Shown: positions 43,964 through 53,958 of the stretch, piece by piece | How positions within the stretch are numbered: the stretch's first letter is position 1 | How the letters are laid out: each line of letters opens with the position of its first letter | From: JAEUSG01 sp964590225 | GTDB lineage: Bacteria; Fibrobacterota; OXYB2-FULL-49-7; JAEUSG01 | NCBI GenBank assembly: GCA_964590225.1 | Contig: CAZPWS010000005.1 | Span: 1 to 64,000, forward strand | Length of the DNA: 64,000 bases | Reading direction: 5' to 3' | Program-made: the position numbers and the translations under genes | The notes under the pieces: model-generated | Database searches by the model: none | What the model saw: only the letters and a program-made list of their open reading frames with translations | What the model was told of the DNA's origin: nothing

Positions 43964-44370
43964 TCATGTACAGATTTTTCTTTGTAGTCTTCCTGAGTTT
44001 TTCTTTCAAGCTGTCAGATGGAACTGAGGCCGATGGTGCAAATAGAGGAATTTATTCTTTTGAAGCAAAACGGAATTATATAAAGGTTAAGATTGCCGAT
44101 TGCCAGTTACAGATTGATTCACTCCAGGCTATAATTGTTCAGCGAGAGCTCGAGAGCAATAATGAAAGGCTGCCGTTACTTGATTCACGCACGATAGATC
44201 CTAAAAGACATGAAGGAAGTTTGATCGCTGGTCAGCGGCATGATAGTCGACTGGAGGATGGAGGGCTGATTTCACGGATAGACTCACTTAGTGCGCAAAT
44301 TAGGAAGTACAAATGTGATGATAAGGCGATTCAGGACTCTATCAGGGCTTATTTGAAAGGATTGCCATGA
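43960..44370 (+). CDS. Small exported coiled-coil protein of unknown function
   Basis: The 136-residue protein has a signal-like N-terminus (MIMYRFFFVVFLSFSFKLSDG) and two predicted helical segments (VKIADCQLQIDSLQAIIVQREL and LISRIDSLSAQIRKYKCDD). It contains two Cys that could pair. It overlaps both the sigma-54 regulator upstream and the beta-barrel gene downstream by 4 bp, so it is cotranscribed and coupled. I do not recognise the family. Confidence 0.65.
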   Translation: MIMYRFFFVVFLSFSFKLSDGTEADGANRGIYSFEAKRNYIKVKIADCQLQIDSLQAIIVQRELESNNERLPLLDSRTIDPKRHEGSLIAGQRHDSRLEDGGLISRIDSLSAQIRKYKCDDKAIQDSIRAYLKGLP

Positions 44371-45491
44371 ATAAATTGATTATTAGTATAATTGTGTTGA
44401 CAGGTTTATGCCACGGAGAGATTAAAATAAACAAGTCATTATCTGTCGAGAGTGCACTTCACTATGACGGAAATTTGTTATATCCCGACTCGATAACCAA
44501 TGTAGGTTCGTTTGTGCCATCGCTATCTCTAAAGCCGGTCCTGTTGTTGCAGACAAACAAAATGACCATGATAAAAATTGGGGCAACTGGATCTGTACGT
44601 GAACAATTGGCAGCCGGTAATTATCTTGTTGCTGCAAATGCCATGGTTCAGCTCAGACATTTTTTTTCTCATAAGTCCATGGCGAGCTTTAATCTGGAAG
44701 GTGAGTTAAATGAATCGAACAATAAATTGCTTGAATCAGAGCGATTGTCGGTACAGGTTGAGCTTGGCAGATATCTGCTACCTCAATTGAATTTTGGAGG
44801 GTTTGTTGTCGGTTCGATTAAAAAGTATCCTGGTTTGTACAAGGTAGATTCCTCAAAGAAAAGTTTTTTTTACGACCATGTCGAAATTAATCCTTCGTTT
44901 GCCCTTTCGTATGAAGCCTCTCCGATTGTTGCATGCAAGTTAAGTATCGGGGGAAATTACCGATCATACTACAATGATATTCATTCTTATGAATTTGTTG
45001 ATTTTATTAAAACCGATTCTATTGATTATATCGATATTTTAGGTGATGGAAGCCTTGATACTGTTTATCGTCTCTCGACACTGTTTTCCCGTAATATAGA
45101 GCGGCAAGAAGATTATGCAATGTCAGCTTCGCTTTTGTTTGAAATCAAGCATGCTCCTTTGATGAGCGTGAGTGCTTCTCTGAATTATGTTTTGCTCGAA
45201 TCCACAGACCCATATTATAGAAGCAGGGAGATTGAGCCTGTTGTGATGGTCGACATGAATCGTAAGGGTATCAATGCGAAAGCAACTTTTGCCTACGGAT
45301 ATAGTCTTTTTCCAGATCGTTCGCTTAACATGTTCGAAAGAACGCCATTTATTGGTTTAATAATCCGTAAAGCTGTTACTGCTAGCGTGTCCGCAGAAGC
45401 GAGTGTGGCTTACAGACGGATGCTAACACAAAATATTTCCTTAAATTATGATAAAAGTATTGCAGGATTAAAACTAATATGGAAGAGATAA
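44367..45491 (+). CDS. Probable outer-membrane beta-barrel protein
   Basis: The 374-residue protein has a short signal peptide (MNKLIISIIVLTGLCHG). The rest shows alternating hydrophobic strands with aromatic girdle residues (for example MKRFSVEVEL-like patterns, VAYRRMLTQNISLNYD) and ends in LKLIWKR rather than the usual C-terminal aromatic residue. No named family is recognised. It is the last gene of the histidine kinase operon and may be the porin or assembly partner of the exported proteins encoded after it. Confidence 0.65.
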   Translation: MNKLIISIIVLTGLCHGEIKINKSLSVESALHYDGNLLYPDSITNVGSFVPSLSLKPVLLLQTNKMTMIKIGATGSVREQLAAGNYLVAANAMVQLRHFFSHKSMASFNLEGELNESNNKLLESERLSVQVELGRYLLPQLNFGGFVVGSIKKYPGLYKVDSSKKSFFYDHVEINPSFALSYEASPIVACKLSIGGNYRSYYNDIHSYEFVDFIKTDSIDYIDILGDGSLDTVYRLSTLFSRNIERQEDYAMSASLLFEIKHAPLMSVSASLNYVLLESTDPYYRSREIEPVVMVDMNRKGINAKATFAYGYSLFPDRSLNMFERTPFIGLIIRKAVTASVSAEASVAYRRMLTQNISLNYDKSIAGLKLIWKR

Positions 45492-45596
45492 CTTGAAAGG
45501 TTGAAATTAATCTTTTCGGGCTATTTTTAATCTTTGACATGATGCAAAAACTTTTTGTTAGAAAAATAACATGTTGTTAATTAATAAGTTACGATA

Positions 45597-45612
45597 TGGC
45601 ACAAGGATTGTA
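45597..45612 (+). promoter_or_regulatory. Sigma-54 promoter, good match
   Basis: TGGCAC, 5 bases, TTGTA: the -24 GG and -12 position are correctly spaced (the -12 element has GT where GC is usual). It lies about 57 bp ahead of the 45669 gene, and the sigma-54 activator gene is just upstream on the same strand. A short palindrome AACATGTT at 45568-45575 may be an activator site. Confidence 0.65.
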
Positions 45613-45668
45613 GTGTACTGACTAGTGAAGAGAGAGAAATAAAAAAAATTAACCTTTAGGAGGATTTT

Positions 45669-46280
45669 ATGAAAAAACTCATCTCTGGAGTGGCGATTCT
45701 GGCCATTGCTGTTGGTCTCGCTGGTGCCAAAGGGACAGGAGGGAGTGGGGGTGTTCCGGAACAGCCGACACAAACATGGGAACAAAAGCAGGAGGCAATC
45801 AAAAGTTGTGAACAATCTATCCTTCAGACAAAGGAACAAATCAAAACTTTGGAGCAGCAGATACTTACAGCAAGCGAAGCTGAGAAAGTTCAGCTTCAGT
45901 CTCAACTTCAAATAAAAGAGGCGGATCTTGCTCAGTTGCAAAGCCGTTATTCAAACATGATAGCGAATCATCAGGGCTTTAAGTATCAATGGAAGGACGA
46001 AAATGGTGACGGAATTAATGACAATGTTACAGGTGTTGAAGAGTCGTCGGCTAAGGCATATAAGTACAAAAATGGTTATGGCTACGGCTATGGCTTTATT
46101 GATGCTGATGGTGATGGCCTTAATGATAACTTTGTCGATGCCGATCAGGATGGCAAGTGTGATACGGACCCTTCAATGGTAAAGACGCGTGTTCAAATAA
46201 GGGACCAGGCAAAGGGAAAGAGCCAGCATGGTGAGCATGGCAAAGTTCAGAGTCGTGACGGGTTAAGGGGAGATAAATAA
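45669..46280 (+). CDS. Exported coiled-coil protein with EF-hand-like DxDxDG motifs
   Basis: The 203-residue protein has a signal peptide (MKKLISGVAILAIAVGLAGA). A long Gln/Glu/Lys-rich coiled coil follows (about 38-95). Then come calcium-binding-type loops (DENGDGINDN, DADGDGLNDN, DADQDGKCD) and a repetitive Tyr/Gly patch (NGYGYGYGF). It has an ideal AGGAGG site. With a sigma-54 promoter of its own it is probably a strongly expressed, regulated periplasmic or surface protein. Family unknown. Confidence 0.75.
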   Translation: MKKLISGVAILAIAVGLAGAKGTGGSGGVPEQPTQTWEQKQEAIKSCEQSILQTKEQIKTLEQQILTASEAEKVQLQSQLQIKEADLAQLQSRYSNMIANHQGFKYQWKDENGDGINDNVTGVEESSAKAYKYKNGYGYGYGFIDADGDGLNDNFVDADQDGKCDTDPSMVKTRVQIRDQAKGKSQHGEHGKVQSRDGLRGDK

Positions 46281-46305
46281 AAAGCATATCGGGTCTCTCT
46301 TCGTT

Positions 46306-46330
46306 GCGGACTCATGAAAATTGGGTCCGC
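46306..46330 (+). terminator. Hairpin between two exported-protein genes
   Basis: GCGGAC (46306-46311) pairs with GTCCGC (46325-46330), followed by a T-rich stretch (TTCTTGTTGCTTG). It lies 25 bp after the stop of the 45669 gene, so it could be an attenuator or terminator before the giant gene. Confidence 0.4.
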
Positions 46331-46371
46331 TTCTTGTTGCTTGTATTTGTTTAATGACAAAGGGGGAAAAT

Positions 46372-48885
46372 ATGAGATTGCTGTTCATCGGGTTGGTACT
46401 TTTGTTGTCAACTTTTGTTTATTCTCATGTACCTGAGGGTGGGGGGGATAGCAGGCAGTTCTATAGCTACTTTACCAATAATCCACCCGTTATTAACGGA
46501 TGTCTGACAGACAAAACAACGGCAGAAGGGACACAGGGTACGCATCACGCAGCAGATGCCAATGAATGGAAGGACGCATATGCGCGACACATGAAAATGG
46601 GAACAATTGGAGGCGATACCGTATCTGTAACATGGTTTTTCATGAATGATAGCGATTTTCTCTATGTTGGATTTGTAGCAAATTCCAACAATCTCGGCAA
46701 CAACCAATCAATCAATATGGTGTTTGATCAGGGAATTGGTGGTGGTAGTCACAATGATCTTCTTGAGGGAGGTGGAAGCGGAATCAATAATGGTGAGTTC
46801 AGGGTTAACTGTGAGCCAACCAATCTTGATATCAATGAATATTCGTTTAATGGTACTACCTGGGTTCAGCAAAATAATGGTAGTGAAGTTTTTTTAGCAC
46901 TTGGCAATAATTTTGGTATCTCATTTATGCAGTCAGAATGGAAAATTCCTCTCAAGCCGATAAACATAACTGATGACAATCACAGCTATCTCAATCTGAA
47001 TCCCACCGATGAGGTTGGCCTGAACATTTTCTACTCAACCAGTTCGAAAGGCACTTTTTATTGGAATGGCACAAATAACAGCATGACGGATCCGTCGTCG
47101 GGCAACGGCTGGATTGACTTGCGGCTTGGAGTAAATCGTGATTTTGTAACATTCTATGGTACATTTAATGCTAACGGTAATCCGGTAATTGATGGTAATA
47201 TAGATGGAGGCACGGCACCGGATGATGCATGGCGCGGAGGTTATTTTCGCAATATTGTGCTCACCAATTTTGCAGGCAAGACTATGAACGCAATGCTTTA
47301 TTGTGTTGATGATGACGCTGCAAATTATCTCTATGCCGGACTAAAAGTTTTCGACAATGATAATGATGCAAACGACTCTTGCATTGTGTATCAGGAACAG
47401 AGCAACTTAAATACAACAGATAGAAACTTTATTCTTGACAATGGAATGGAGAACGCAATTATTGCCAATACTACAGCTTATGTTGCTTCTCGAGACCGTT
47501 ACTGGAGTGGTGGTGCGAGCGGTAGCTGGGCAGCTGACGCAAGTGGTGCTAATCAGAACGCTGCTGGTGCGTGGCGCGATACGCATTATGAATATGAGTA
47601 CAAGATAAACCGCAATGCAGCAACAGACGACATCGAACTGAGCGACGGTGGAAGAATGGGTTTTCATATACGGTATCATGATGCAGAGGACGGTTCAGAC
47701 TATTTCTGGGAACTTTCACCTAATGCGGACCGCATTCAAATTGACTGGAATAATAATATCTATGTTGCTACCGGCTGGGCAGATATGCAGCTTGGCGCAC
47801 CATATTTTCAGGTTGTCTATCCTGAAGACAACTCATATCTTGAAGGTGTGACAAATGTCAGGGTATATGCGTCAAAATCAGCTGGAGATATCGATTCGGC
47901 ATCATTCTATCGCAAGTCCTTGCCGGTAACAAAGTATCGGCTCACTAAAATAGGATCCAGCAATGAATGGACTGGAACATGGGATGTTACCTCACTACCG
48001 AATGGATCGGACACCTTGGTGTTTCAGGTGTATGACGGGACCATTGTTATGGATCGTATTGTCAATGTAATTATTAAAAATGATGCATCAGCTGCAGTCC
48101 CATCTCCAAGTGTAGCAATTGCTTTACCAGCGGCAGGAGGTAGTGTAGCTGGTATTGTTAATATTGCATTTTCTTCCAGTGCTGCAGGTGGTCGTGTAAT
48201 TGATTCTACGCAGATAAGCATTGATGGTGCTGCTTTTATTCCAACGACAGCAACAACATTTCATACATGGAACACTACGCTTCTTGTGGATGGATCCCAT
48301 ACTGTCCGTATTCGTGTTGTCGATGATATTGGAAGTGATTCTATAACAGCTACATATTCCTATGTTGTCCATAATACACCATCTGTTTCCTTAATTTCAC
48401 CTATAGATTCCTCAGCACAATCAGGAAAAGTAATGGTGCGTTTTGCCGCTTCAGTTCCAGTCAATGCGATTATCGACTCATGTGAAATCAGTGTGGATAA
48501 TATTTCATGGAGAAAAACGGTATCTGATACCTGTGACACTGTTAATACAGCTTTATATAGTGATGGGTATCATTTTGTTTATGTCAAGGCATATTCTTCT
48601 GGTAGAACGGCTTGCTCTGTACCATTGAGACTGAATTTTGTTAATTCGCCATCAATTGTGCTTAATTCGCCTCGGGCGGATTCGGTTGTTCGTGGAACAT
48701 TTGCGGTGTTATTTACAGCGACGGCAGTATCGCCAGCTGTGGTTGAATCGACCTGGATTTCGATTGATGGTGCGCCATATAGGGTAACTTCCAGCCACGC
48801 TTCAGATACGATTGACACGAGAGCGTTAACCGACGGTGATCACATTATTCAGGTCAAGGTAATGGATGATAATGGCAAGGTTGGA
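46372..48885 (+). CDS. Giant secreted Ig-repeat protein, 5' part up to the assembly gap
   Basis: The start at 46372 has AGGGGGAAAAT ahead and begins a signal peptide (MRLLFIGLVLLLSTFVYSH). Two related beta-sandwich domains follow (about 20-255 and 260-480, both of a carbohydrate-binding CBM9/DOMON-like look: NPPVINGCLTD and NPVIDGNIDGG). Then come Ig-like modules of about 91 residues (PSVAIALPAAGG, PSVSLISPIDSS, PSIVLNSPRADS). The reading frame is open to the N run at 48886. The continuation is at 48987. Removing the N run and one 55-bp copy gives one open frame of 1674 residues. Confidence 0.85.
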
Positions 48886-49343
48886 NNNNNNNNNNNNNNN
48901 NNNNNNNNNNNNNNNNNNNNNNNNNNNNNNNNNNNNNNNNNNNNNNNNNNNNNNNNNNNNNNNNNNNNNNNNNNNNNNNNNNNNNCGACGGTGATCACAT
49001 TATTCAGGTCAAGGTAATGGATGATAATGGCAAGGTTGGAATATCGGGAAATCTGAAAGTTGTAGTTAATAATTCGCCTTCAATTGTGCTTAATTCTCCT
49101 CGGGCGGATTCAGTTGTGCGAGGAACATTTGCGGTTTTGTTCACAGCTTCGGCAGTATCACCCGCTGTGGTTGAATCGACCTGGATTTCGATTGATGGTG
49201 CGCCATTCAGGGTCACTTCCAGCAACACTTCTGATACGGTTGACACGAGAGCATTGACCGACGGCGATCACATCATTCAGGTCAAGGTAATGGATGATAA
49301 CGGCAAGGTTGGAGTATCGGGAAATTTGAAAGTTGTAGTTAAT
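48645..49343 (+). repeat. Near-identical tandem repeat of 273 bp (91 residues)
   Basis: Two units (48645-48885, cut by the gap, and 49071-49343) share very high nucleotide identity. At the protein level both read PSIVLNSPRADSVVRGTF and TWISIDGAP. The modules upstream and downstream (from about 48100 to 50160) share only the protein pattern. The recent amplification explains the assembly break; further hidden copies are possible. Confidence 0.85.
48886..48985. other. Assembly gap of 100 N inside a tandem repeat
   Basis: The N run is a scaffolding filler. The 55 bases before it (48831-48885) are identical to the 55 bases after it (48986-49040). This is the overlap expected when two contigs end at one repeated k-mer node. 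The gap size is therefore not meaningful. Confidence 0.95.
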
Positions 49344-51551
49344 AATAGGCCAATAATAACCGTAAATACTCCAATAGCGGATTCGCGGCTGTCTGGTACA
49401 GTCGTAGTGAGTTTTAGTGCAGCCGCTGTAGTTCCTGCGACTATCGAGTCAACATGGATCAGTCTTGATGGTGGGTTATATCGTGCTACATCGACAGGAT
49501 CTACTGATACTATTGATACAAGGCTGATGGCAGAGGGAACGCATTATTTCATGATAAAAGCAATGGATGACAATGGAAAGATGGTGATCTCAGAGCCGAG
49601 GAAATTTAATATCAACAACTTGCCCGTTGTCACACTCACTAGTCCAATCGCTGGCAGTACATTGTCCGGTATTGATACTTTAAGATTTAATGCTGTCGCT
49701 GTAGCTCCGGCGGTAATAGAATCAACATGGATTAGCATTGATGGTGGAAGTTATGTCCCGACCACAGGATCAACATTTAGTGTCTTGAATACAGTAGATT
49801 TGGCAGATGGAACACATTCGGTACAAGTGAAGGCTCAGGATGATAACGGCAAGACAGATTATTCTTATAGAATCAATTTTATGTCGCGGAATGCCCCAGC
49901 GGTTACAATTACATATCCATTGGCTGGTCAATATGTAAGCGGCATAGTAACCGTGAGATTTAGGGCAACAACCGTTTTACCGGCGTTACTTGATTCGGTC
50001 GAAGTATCCATTGACGGAGGGGTATATTTGCCAGCTACTACTGAATCTACTTATGTATGGAATACTACCCTTTTGAACGATGTGGATCACACTATCAAGG
50101 TACGCGTTAAAGACGATAAGGACAAGAGTGGAGAGTCTGAAATCTTACTAGTCAAAGCAGATAATCGTGCGCCTGTGATTTCAGGGGCAGCTCTTGATTA
50201 TGGACAATTTTCCGCACTTGCTTCTAATGGTAGATTAACAATTTCTGCGCTGGTTTTTGATCGCGAGAGTGATCTCTTGAATTCAGGAGTAAAACTCCAT
50301 ATTCCTGCACTTGGACAAGATTCCCTGGTGATGAACGATGCTGGAAGTATGGGTGATACAATTTCTGGAGATCACATATACAGTGTAGGACTGAGCCCTT
50401 CAGATCTGGCTGCTGGTCCAATTGCATATTCGGTGACAGCTGTTGATTTACTTGGAAATAAATTTACGGTAAACGACACCTTCTACTTTGATGCGGTTCC
50501 ACCTTCAGTGTCGCTTTCAGTACTTCCCAAAGCAGTAAATGGTGCTGATGATTTGAACGGTTCTGTTTTTGTGGATAATATCGAACTGGCCATACATTAT
50601 AATGACGCTCATTCCGGTCTTTCTGCCGGTTCTTTACTGCTAAGCGATAGTACAGGGACTATAAAGTATCCTGAATCGCATATTGCACTTCCTTTGTCCG
50701 ATTCAATTCTGCTGCGAACAGTTTATCTGAAAGAGGGTGTTAATCGTATATCGGTGACAGTAACCGATCGTGCAGGCAACTCTTCTTCAGTTAATTCATA
50801 TGTTAAATATATTCCGCCAAAAGTAACTGCCACAATTGGCATAGAGGGTGGTATTGTTACCAATCCCAACGGCACTTCGATTTCGATACCGCAGGGAGCA
50901 CTTTTCCAGCCGGTGTCGATTACAATAGTACGAAAAGAGCAGAAAGAGCTGCCAGAGCCTGAATCGAATGGAATTCATCTGATAGGGCCAGCTTACGAGT
51001 TTGGTCCTGATGGCTTGATTTTCAAAAAAGAGGTTTCTTTAAGTTTTTCATATACATCATCAGACCTCGATCCTGACGGGGATGGTGTTCCAAATTTTCC
51101 TGCAGAGTCACTCGCCATTTATTTTCTTGATAATGGAAAATGGATAATCGCAGGGGATGCAATTACCGATACCATAAGAAAACGGGTTGAAATTACTGCT
51201 AACCATTTCACGATATATGCAATTGGAACTCGTTCAGCCAGCGACAGTGGAAAAATCACGGGATATTGGACAAAGAATCCTTTGCTGCGTAGCGAACAGT
51301 CAACCTTTATCTATTCACTTCCCGAAAGTGGGAAGATAAGTCTTGCCGTATATGATGTGGCTGGTGATCTTGTCAGAATCCTCATTCCAGAAGGTACAGA
51401 GCGCCAGGCGGGTTCCTATTCTGTAAGATGGAATGGCGATAATGGGAGTAACCGTTTTTGTGGCACGGGCTTGTATCTATATCTGTTCAAGGCAAGCACT
51501 GCCACCGAAAAAAAGATAGTCAAGAAACCTGTAGCCATTGTTAACCGGTAA
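48986..51551 (+). CDS. Giant secreted Ig-repeat protein, 3' part after the gap
   Basis: This is the continuation of the 46372 gene (first full codon at 48987, 854 residues). It has at least four more Ig-like modules (PSIVLNSPRADS, PIITVNTPIADS, VVTLTSPIAGS, AVTITYPLAGQ), each with a TWISIDGG-type strand and DxxHxxxVxxxDDxGK. Less regular beta domains follow. A ZU5-like domain lies at about 603-740 of this part (GGIVTNPNGTSISIPQGAL, ITANHFTIYAIG). The end is a FlgD-like C-terminal domain (ISLAVYDVAGDLVRIL, LYLYLFKAS), which resembles T9SS-linked ends. A surface adhesin or matrix protein is likely. The PorV-like gene starts 15 bp downstream. Confidence 0.85.
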
Positions 51552-51566
51552 TCAGGAGGACATATT

Positions 51567-52535
51567 ATGAAAACAACCAACATGTTTAAGATCTTATTTA
51601 TCTCTCTTTTTTCTCTCGCTTATAACAAGCCGATCAACCTTGAGTTGGGTGCAAGACCCTCAGCTATGGGAGGTGCATTTGTTGCAATAGCAAATGATGT
51701 CAATGCCGCCTACTGGAATCCTGCAGGTATAGTATCTGCCGGTACCATGCAGATTGGTGTGAGTAATCAAATTAATCAAGAATTCCTTGGCGTAAACTAT
51801 AACCTTGTTACTGGTGTTATTCCGGTAAGCGATCGACTGGGCTTTGGCTTTAGCTGGCTCATGCAGAATGCTTCATTGGAGGAGGGCGATCCTGAGAATG
51901 CACTTGATTACCGCGAAGACTACTGGCGCGAACACCATTTTGCCCTTTCCTTTTCGTACTGTCTCTGGAAGTCGTTATTTGTGTTTAGAGAAACGAGCTT
52001 GGGTGTCAGCATAAACCGTTATTCATATTCTTCGGAATACTATCATGGAGCCGGTGTTGGCTTTGATGCAGCTTTTAGAACGATATTTCCTTATGGCATC
52101 AGCATGGGATTGGTTGCCCGTTCCGTAGCCGCGGACATTGAGGGAGAGATGTTTGAGCCTGAGTATAGGGTTGGTCTTGGCTACACAAAAACTTTCAAGG
52201 GAATTCATAGGCTTGTTATTGCTTCGGATATTGCAGTAAAAAATGATATAGAGTACAGTGATATTGATGAGCTGGAAGCCATGGAGTACAACTTGAAGTT
52301 TTTTGAAGGTGCTGAGTACTCGTTGCTTGCTGTAAAAGATTTCGTACCATCCATTAGATTTGGTGCGAACATGACTCCTCTTACAGATAGGTATGGAGGC
52401 AAAAACATTAATGCTACTGGTGGAATAGGACTTGTGTATAAAAACTTCAGGTTTGACTATGCAGTCAAATATAGTACTCTCGCTGAATATGGTCTTGGGA
52501 TGTCTCATCAGGTCTCCTTGATATTGACAAAATAG
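51567..52535 (+). CDS. PorV/PorQ-like outer membrane protein
   Basis: The 322-residue protein has a signal peptide (MFKILFISLFSLAYN). The motif ELGARPSAMGGAFVAIANDVNAAYWNPAGI is the hallmark of the PorV/UPF0164 branch of the FadL fold. The rest is beta-strand-rich. In T9SS, PorV carries substrates at the outer membrane. Here it sits between two secreted proteins with sorting-type C-termini, which fits that role. A strong AGGAGG site precedes the ATG. Confidence 0.8.
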   Translation: MKTTNMFKILFISLFSLAYNKPINLELGARPSAMGGAFVAIANDVNAAYWNPAGIVSAGTMQIGVSNQINQEFLGVNYNLVTGVIPVSDRLGFGFSWLMQNASLEEGDPENALDYREDYWREHHFALSFSYCLWKSLFVFRETSLGVSINRYSYSSEYYHGAGVGFDAAFRTIFPYGISMGLVARSVAADIEGEMFEPEYRVGLGYTKTFKGIHRLVIASDIAVKNDIEYSDIDELEAMEYNLKFFEGAEYSLLAVKDFVPSIRFGANMTPLTDRYGGKNINATGGIGLVYKNFRFDYAVKYSTLAEYGLGMSHQVSLILTK

Positions 52536-52563
52536 AAAGATGTAAAGGAGAGAGGAGTATATT

Positions 52564-53958
52564 ATGCATCTTGTAACACTCCTGGTATTGTTTTCTCTTG
52601 GCAGTTTCGTATCCGGATGGAGTCCCATACGCATTTCTGATGGAGACTATTATTCTGCGGAGCCATCAATCGCGGTACTTGGCGATACGGTTGCAATTGT
52701 TTATGAGAGCTATTCGTTCGGAAATGACGAAATCATGCTGAAATACTCATATGATCACGGCCTCACTTTTTCTCCAGCCGTAAGAATTTCATATAACGAC
52801 AGTTCGTCGTGGCATCCAAAAATATCGATAGCCAACGGATTCAATATTGTCTGGGAAGATAATCGTACAGGCAAACGACAGATTTTCACTGGAAGGTTCG
52901 ATGGGGCAAGCGTTGGCACCAGCATGAGAATAAGCACGGGTACGGGAGCATCCGCATTTCCATCCACGGCGGCGGACGGGAGTAATATCTTCTTTACATG
53001 GGAAGATAATAGAGATGGCAATGATGAGATTTATTTCCGAAAATATGATAATGGAACATGGTCGCCGGAAAAGAGATTAACAGTAGGTGATAGTACTTCG
53101 TGGGGTGCAGATATCGATTATGATGCGTCAACGAATACCTTGCATCTGGTCTATTTTGACCATACAACTGGTAATGATGAAGTTTATTACATGAATTCTG
53201 GCGATAGGGGAGAAACATGGTCATCTCCAGTTAATATTAGCAATGATGTGGCTGATTCTTGGGAACCAAGGATAGCTGCATTTGCGGGCAGGGTTGCAAT
53301 TGTGTGGTACACATATAACGCAAATACTTTGTCATATGAGGTTATGTACACAGAGAAAGTTAATCCGGGTAGTTTTTTATCGCCTTACATAATATCTCCG
53401 CTTAATTATGATTCAAAATGCCCTTCGGTGAGTCTTTCCTCAAGCAATACCGCTGTTGTATGGGAAGATTTTAGGGATGGAAATGATGAGATATATGTCT
53501 CATACAAAGAACATTCAGATACTTTGTGGCAGGAAGAACGGGTCACGGAAGACCCATCAGAATCGTATGGCGCCAAGGTTGCATGTGGCAGGGACAAACT
53601 GTTTGTAGCCTGGTTTGATTACAGAGATAAAGTGGATCAGGTGTATATGTCTAACAAGACGATGACAAGCATTAAAACTCGTCCGCTCCATTCCAGCTAT
53701 ATTACAACACCATCATTGATAGTTTTTCCTAATCCAGTTAATGAAACAGCCAAAGTTACTGCTAATGGGTTCAGGGGGGAAGTTGAAATCAAAATTATTG
53801 ATATTACCGGAAAGGTTATAAAACGGTACTCGTTGGTGGGCGAGAGCATGATGAAAAGTATCGATTTGAATCTTGATAAATTGGCAAATGGAGTTTATAA
53901 TTTGCTTGTAACGGATAAAATTTCAAGAATGTCGAAAAAGATATTGCTATTTAAGTAA
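52564..53958 (+). CDS. Secreted sialidase-like repeat protein with T9SS sorting domain
   Basis: The 464-residue protein has a signal peptide (MHLVTLLVLFSLGSFVSG). A six-bladed propeller-like repeat region follows (about 20-370), with VWEDNRTGKRQIF, TWEDNRDGNDEIYF, YFDHTTGNDEVYY, VWEDFRDGNDEIYV and AWFDYRDKVDQVYM. The C-terminal type A sorting domain (about 385-464) has IVFPNPVNETAKV, IKIIDITGKVIKR and LANGVYNLLV. Similar repeats occur in sialidase-type and TolB-type proteins, but catalytic residues are not recognisable. Its stop overlaps the convergent barrel gene by 12 bp. Confidence 0.8.
   Translation: MHLVTLLVLFSLGSFVSGWSPIRISDGDYYSAEPSIAVLGDTVAIVYESYSFGNDEIMLKYSYDHGLTFSPAVRISYNDSSSWHPKISIANGFNIVWEDNRTGKRQIFTGRFDGASVGTSMRISTGTGASAFPSTAADGSNIFFTWEDNRDGNDEIYFRKYDNGTWSPEKRLTVGDSTSWGADIDYDASTNTLHLVYFDHTTGNDEVYYMNSGDRGETWSSPVNISNDVADSWEPRIAAFAGRVAIVWYTYNANTLSYEVMYTEKVNPGSFLSPYIISPLNYDSKCPSVSLSSSNTAVVWEDFRDGNDEIYVSYKEHSDTLWQEERVTEDPSESYGAKVACGRDKLFVAWFDYRDKVDQVYMSNKTMTSIKTRPLHSSYITTPSLIVFPNPVNETAKVTANGFRGEVEIKIIDITGKVIKRYSLVGESMMKSIDLNLDKLANGVYNLLVTDKISRMSKKILLFK

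Noticed and set aside
48886..49017. A stop of the giant gene shortly after the gap, as a frameshift
   Set aside because: The stop appears only if 100 N is taken as the true length. The 55-bp identity on both sides restores the frame.
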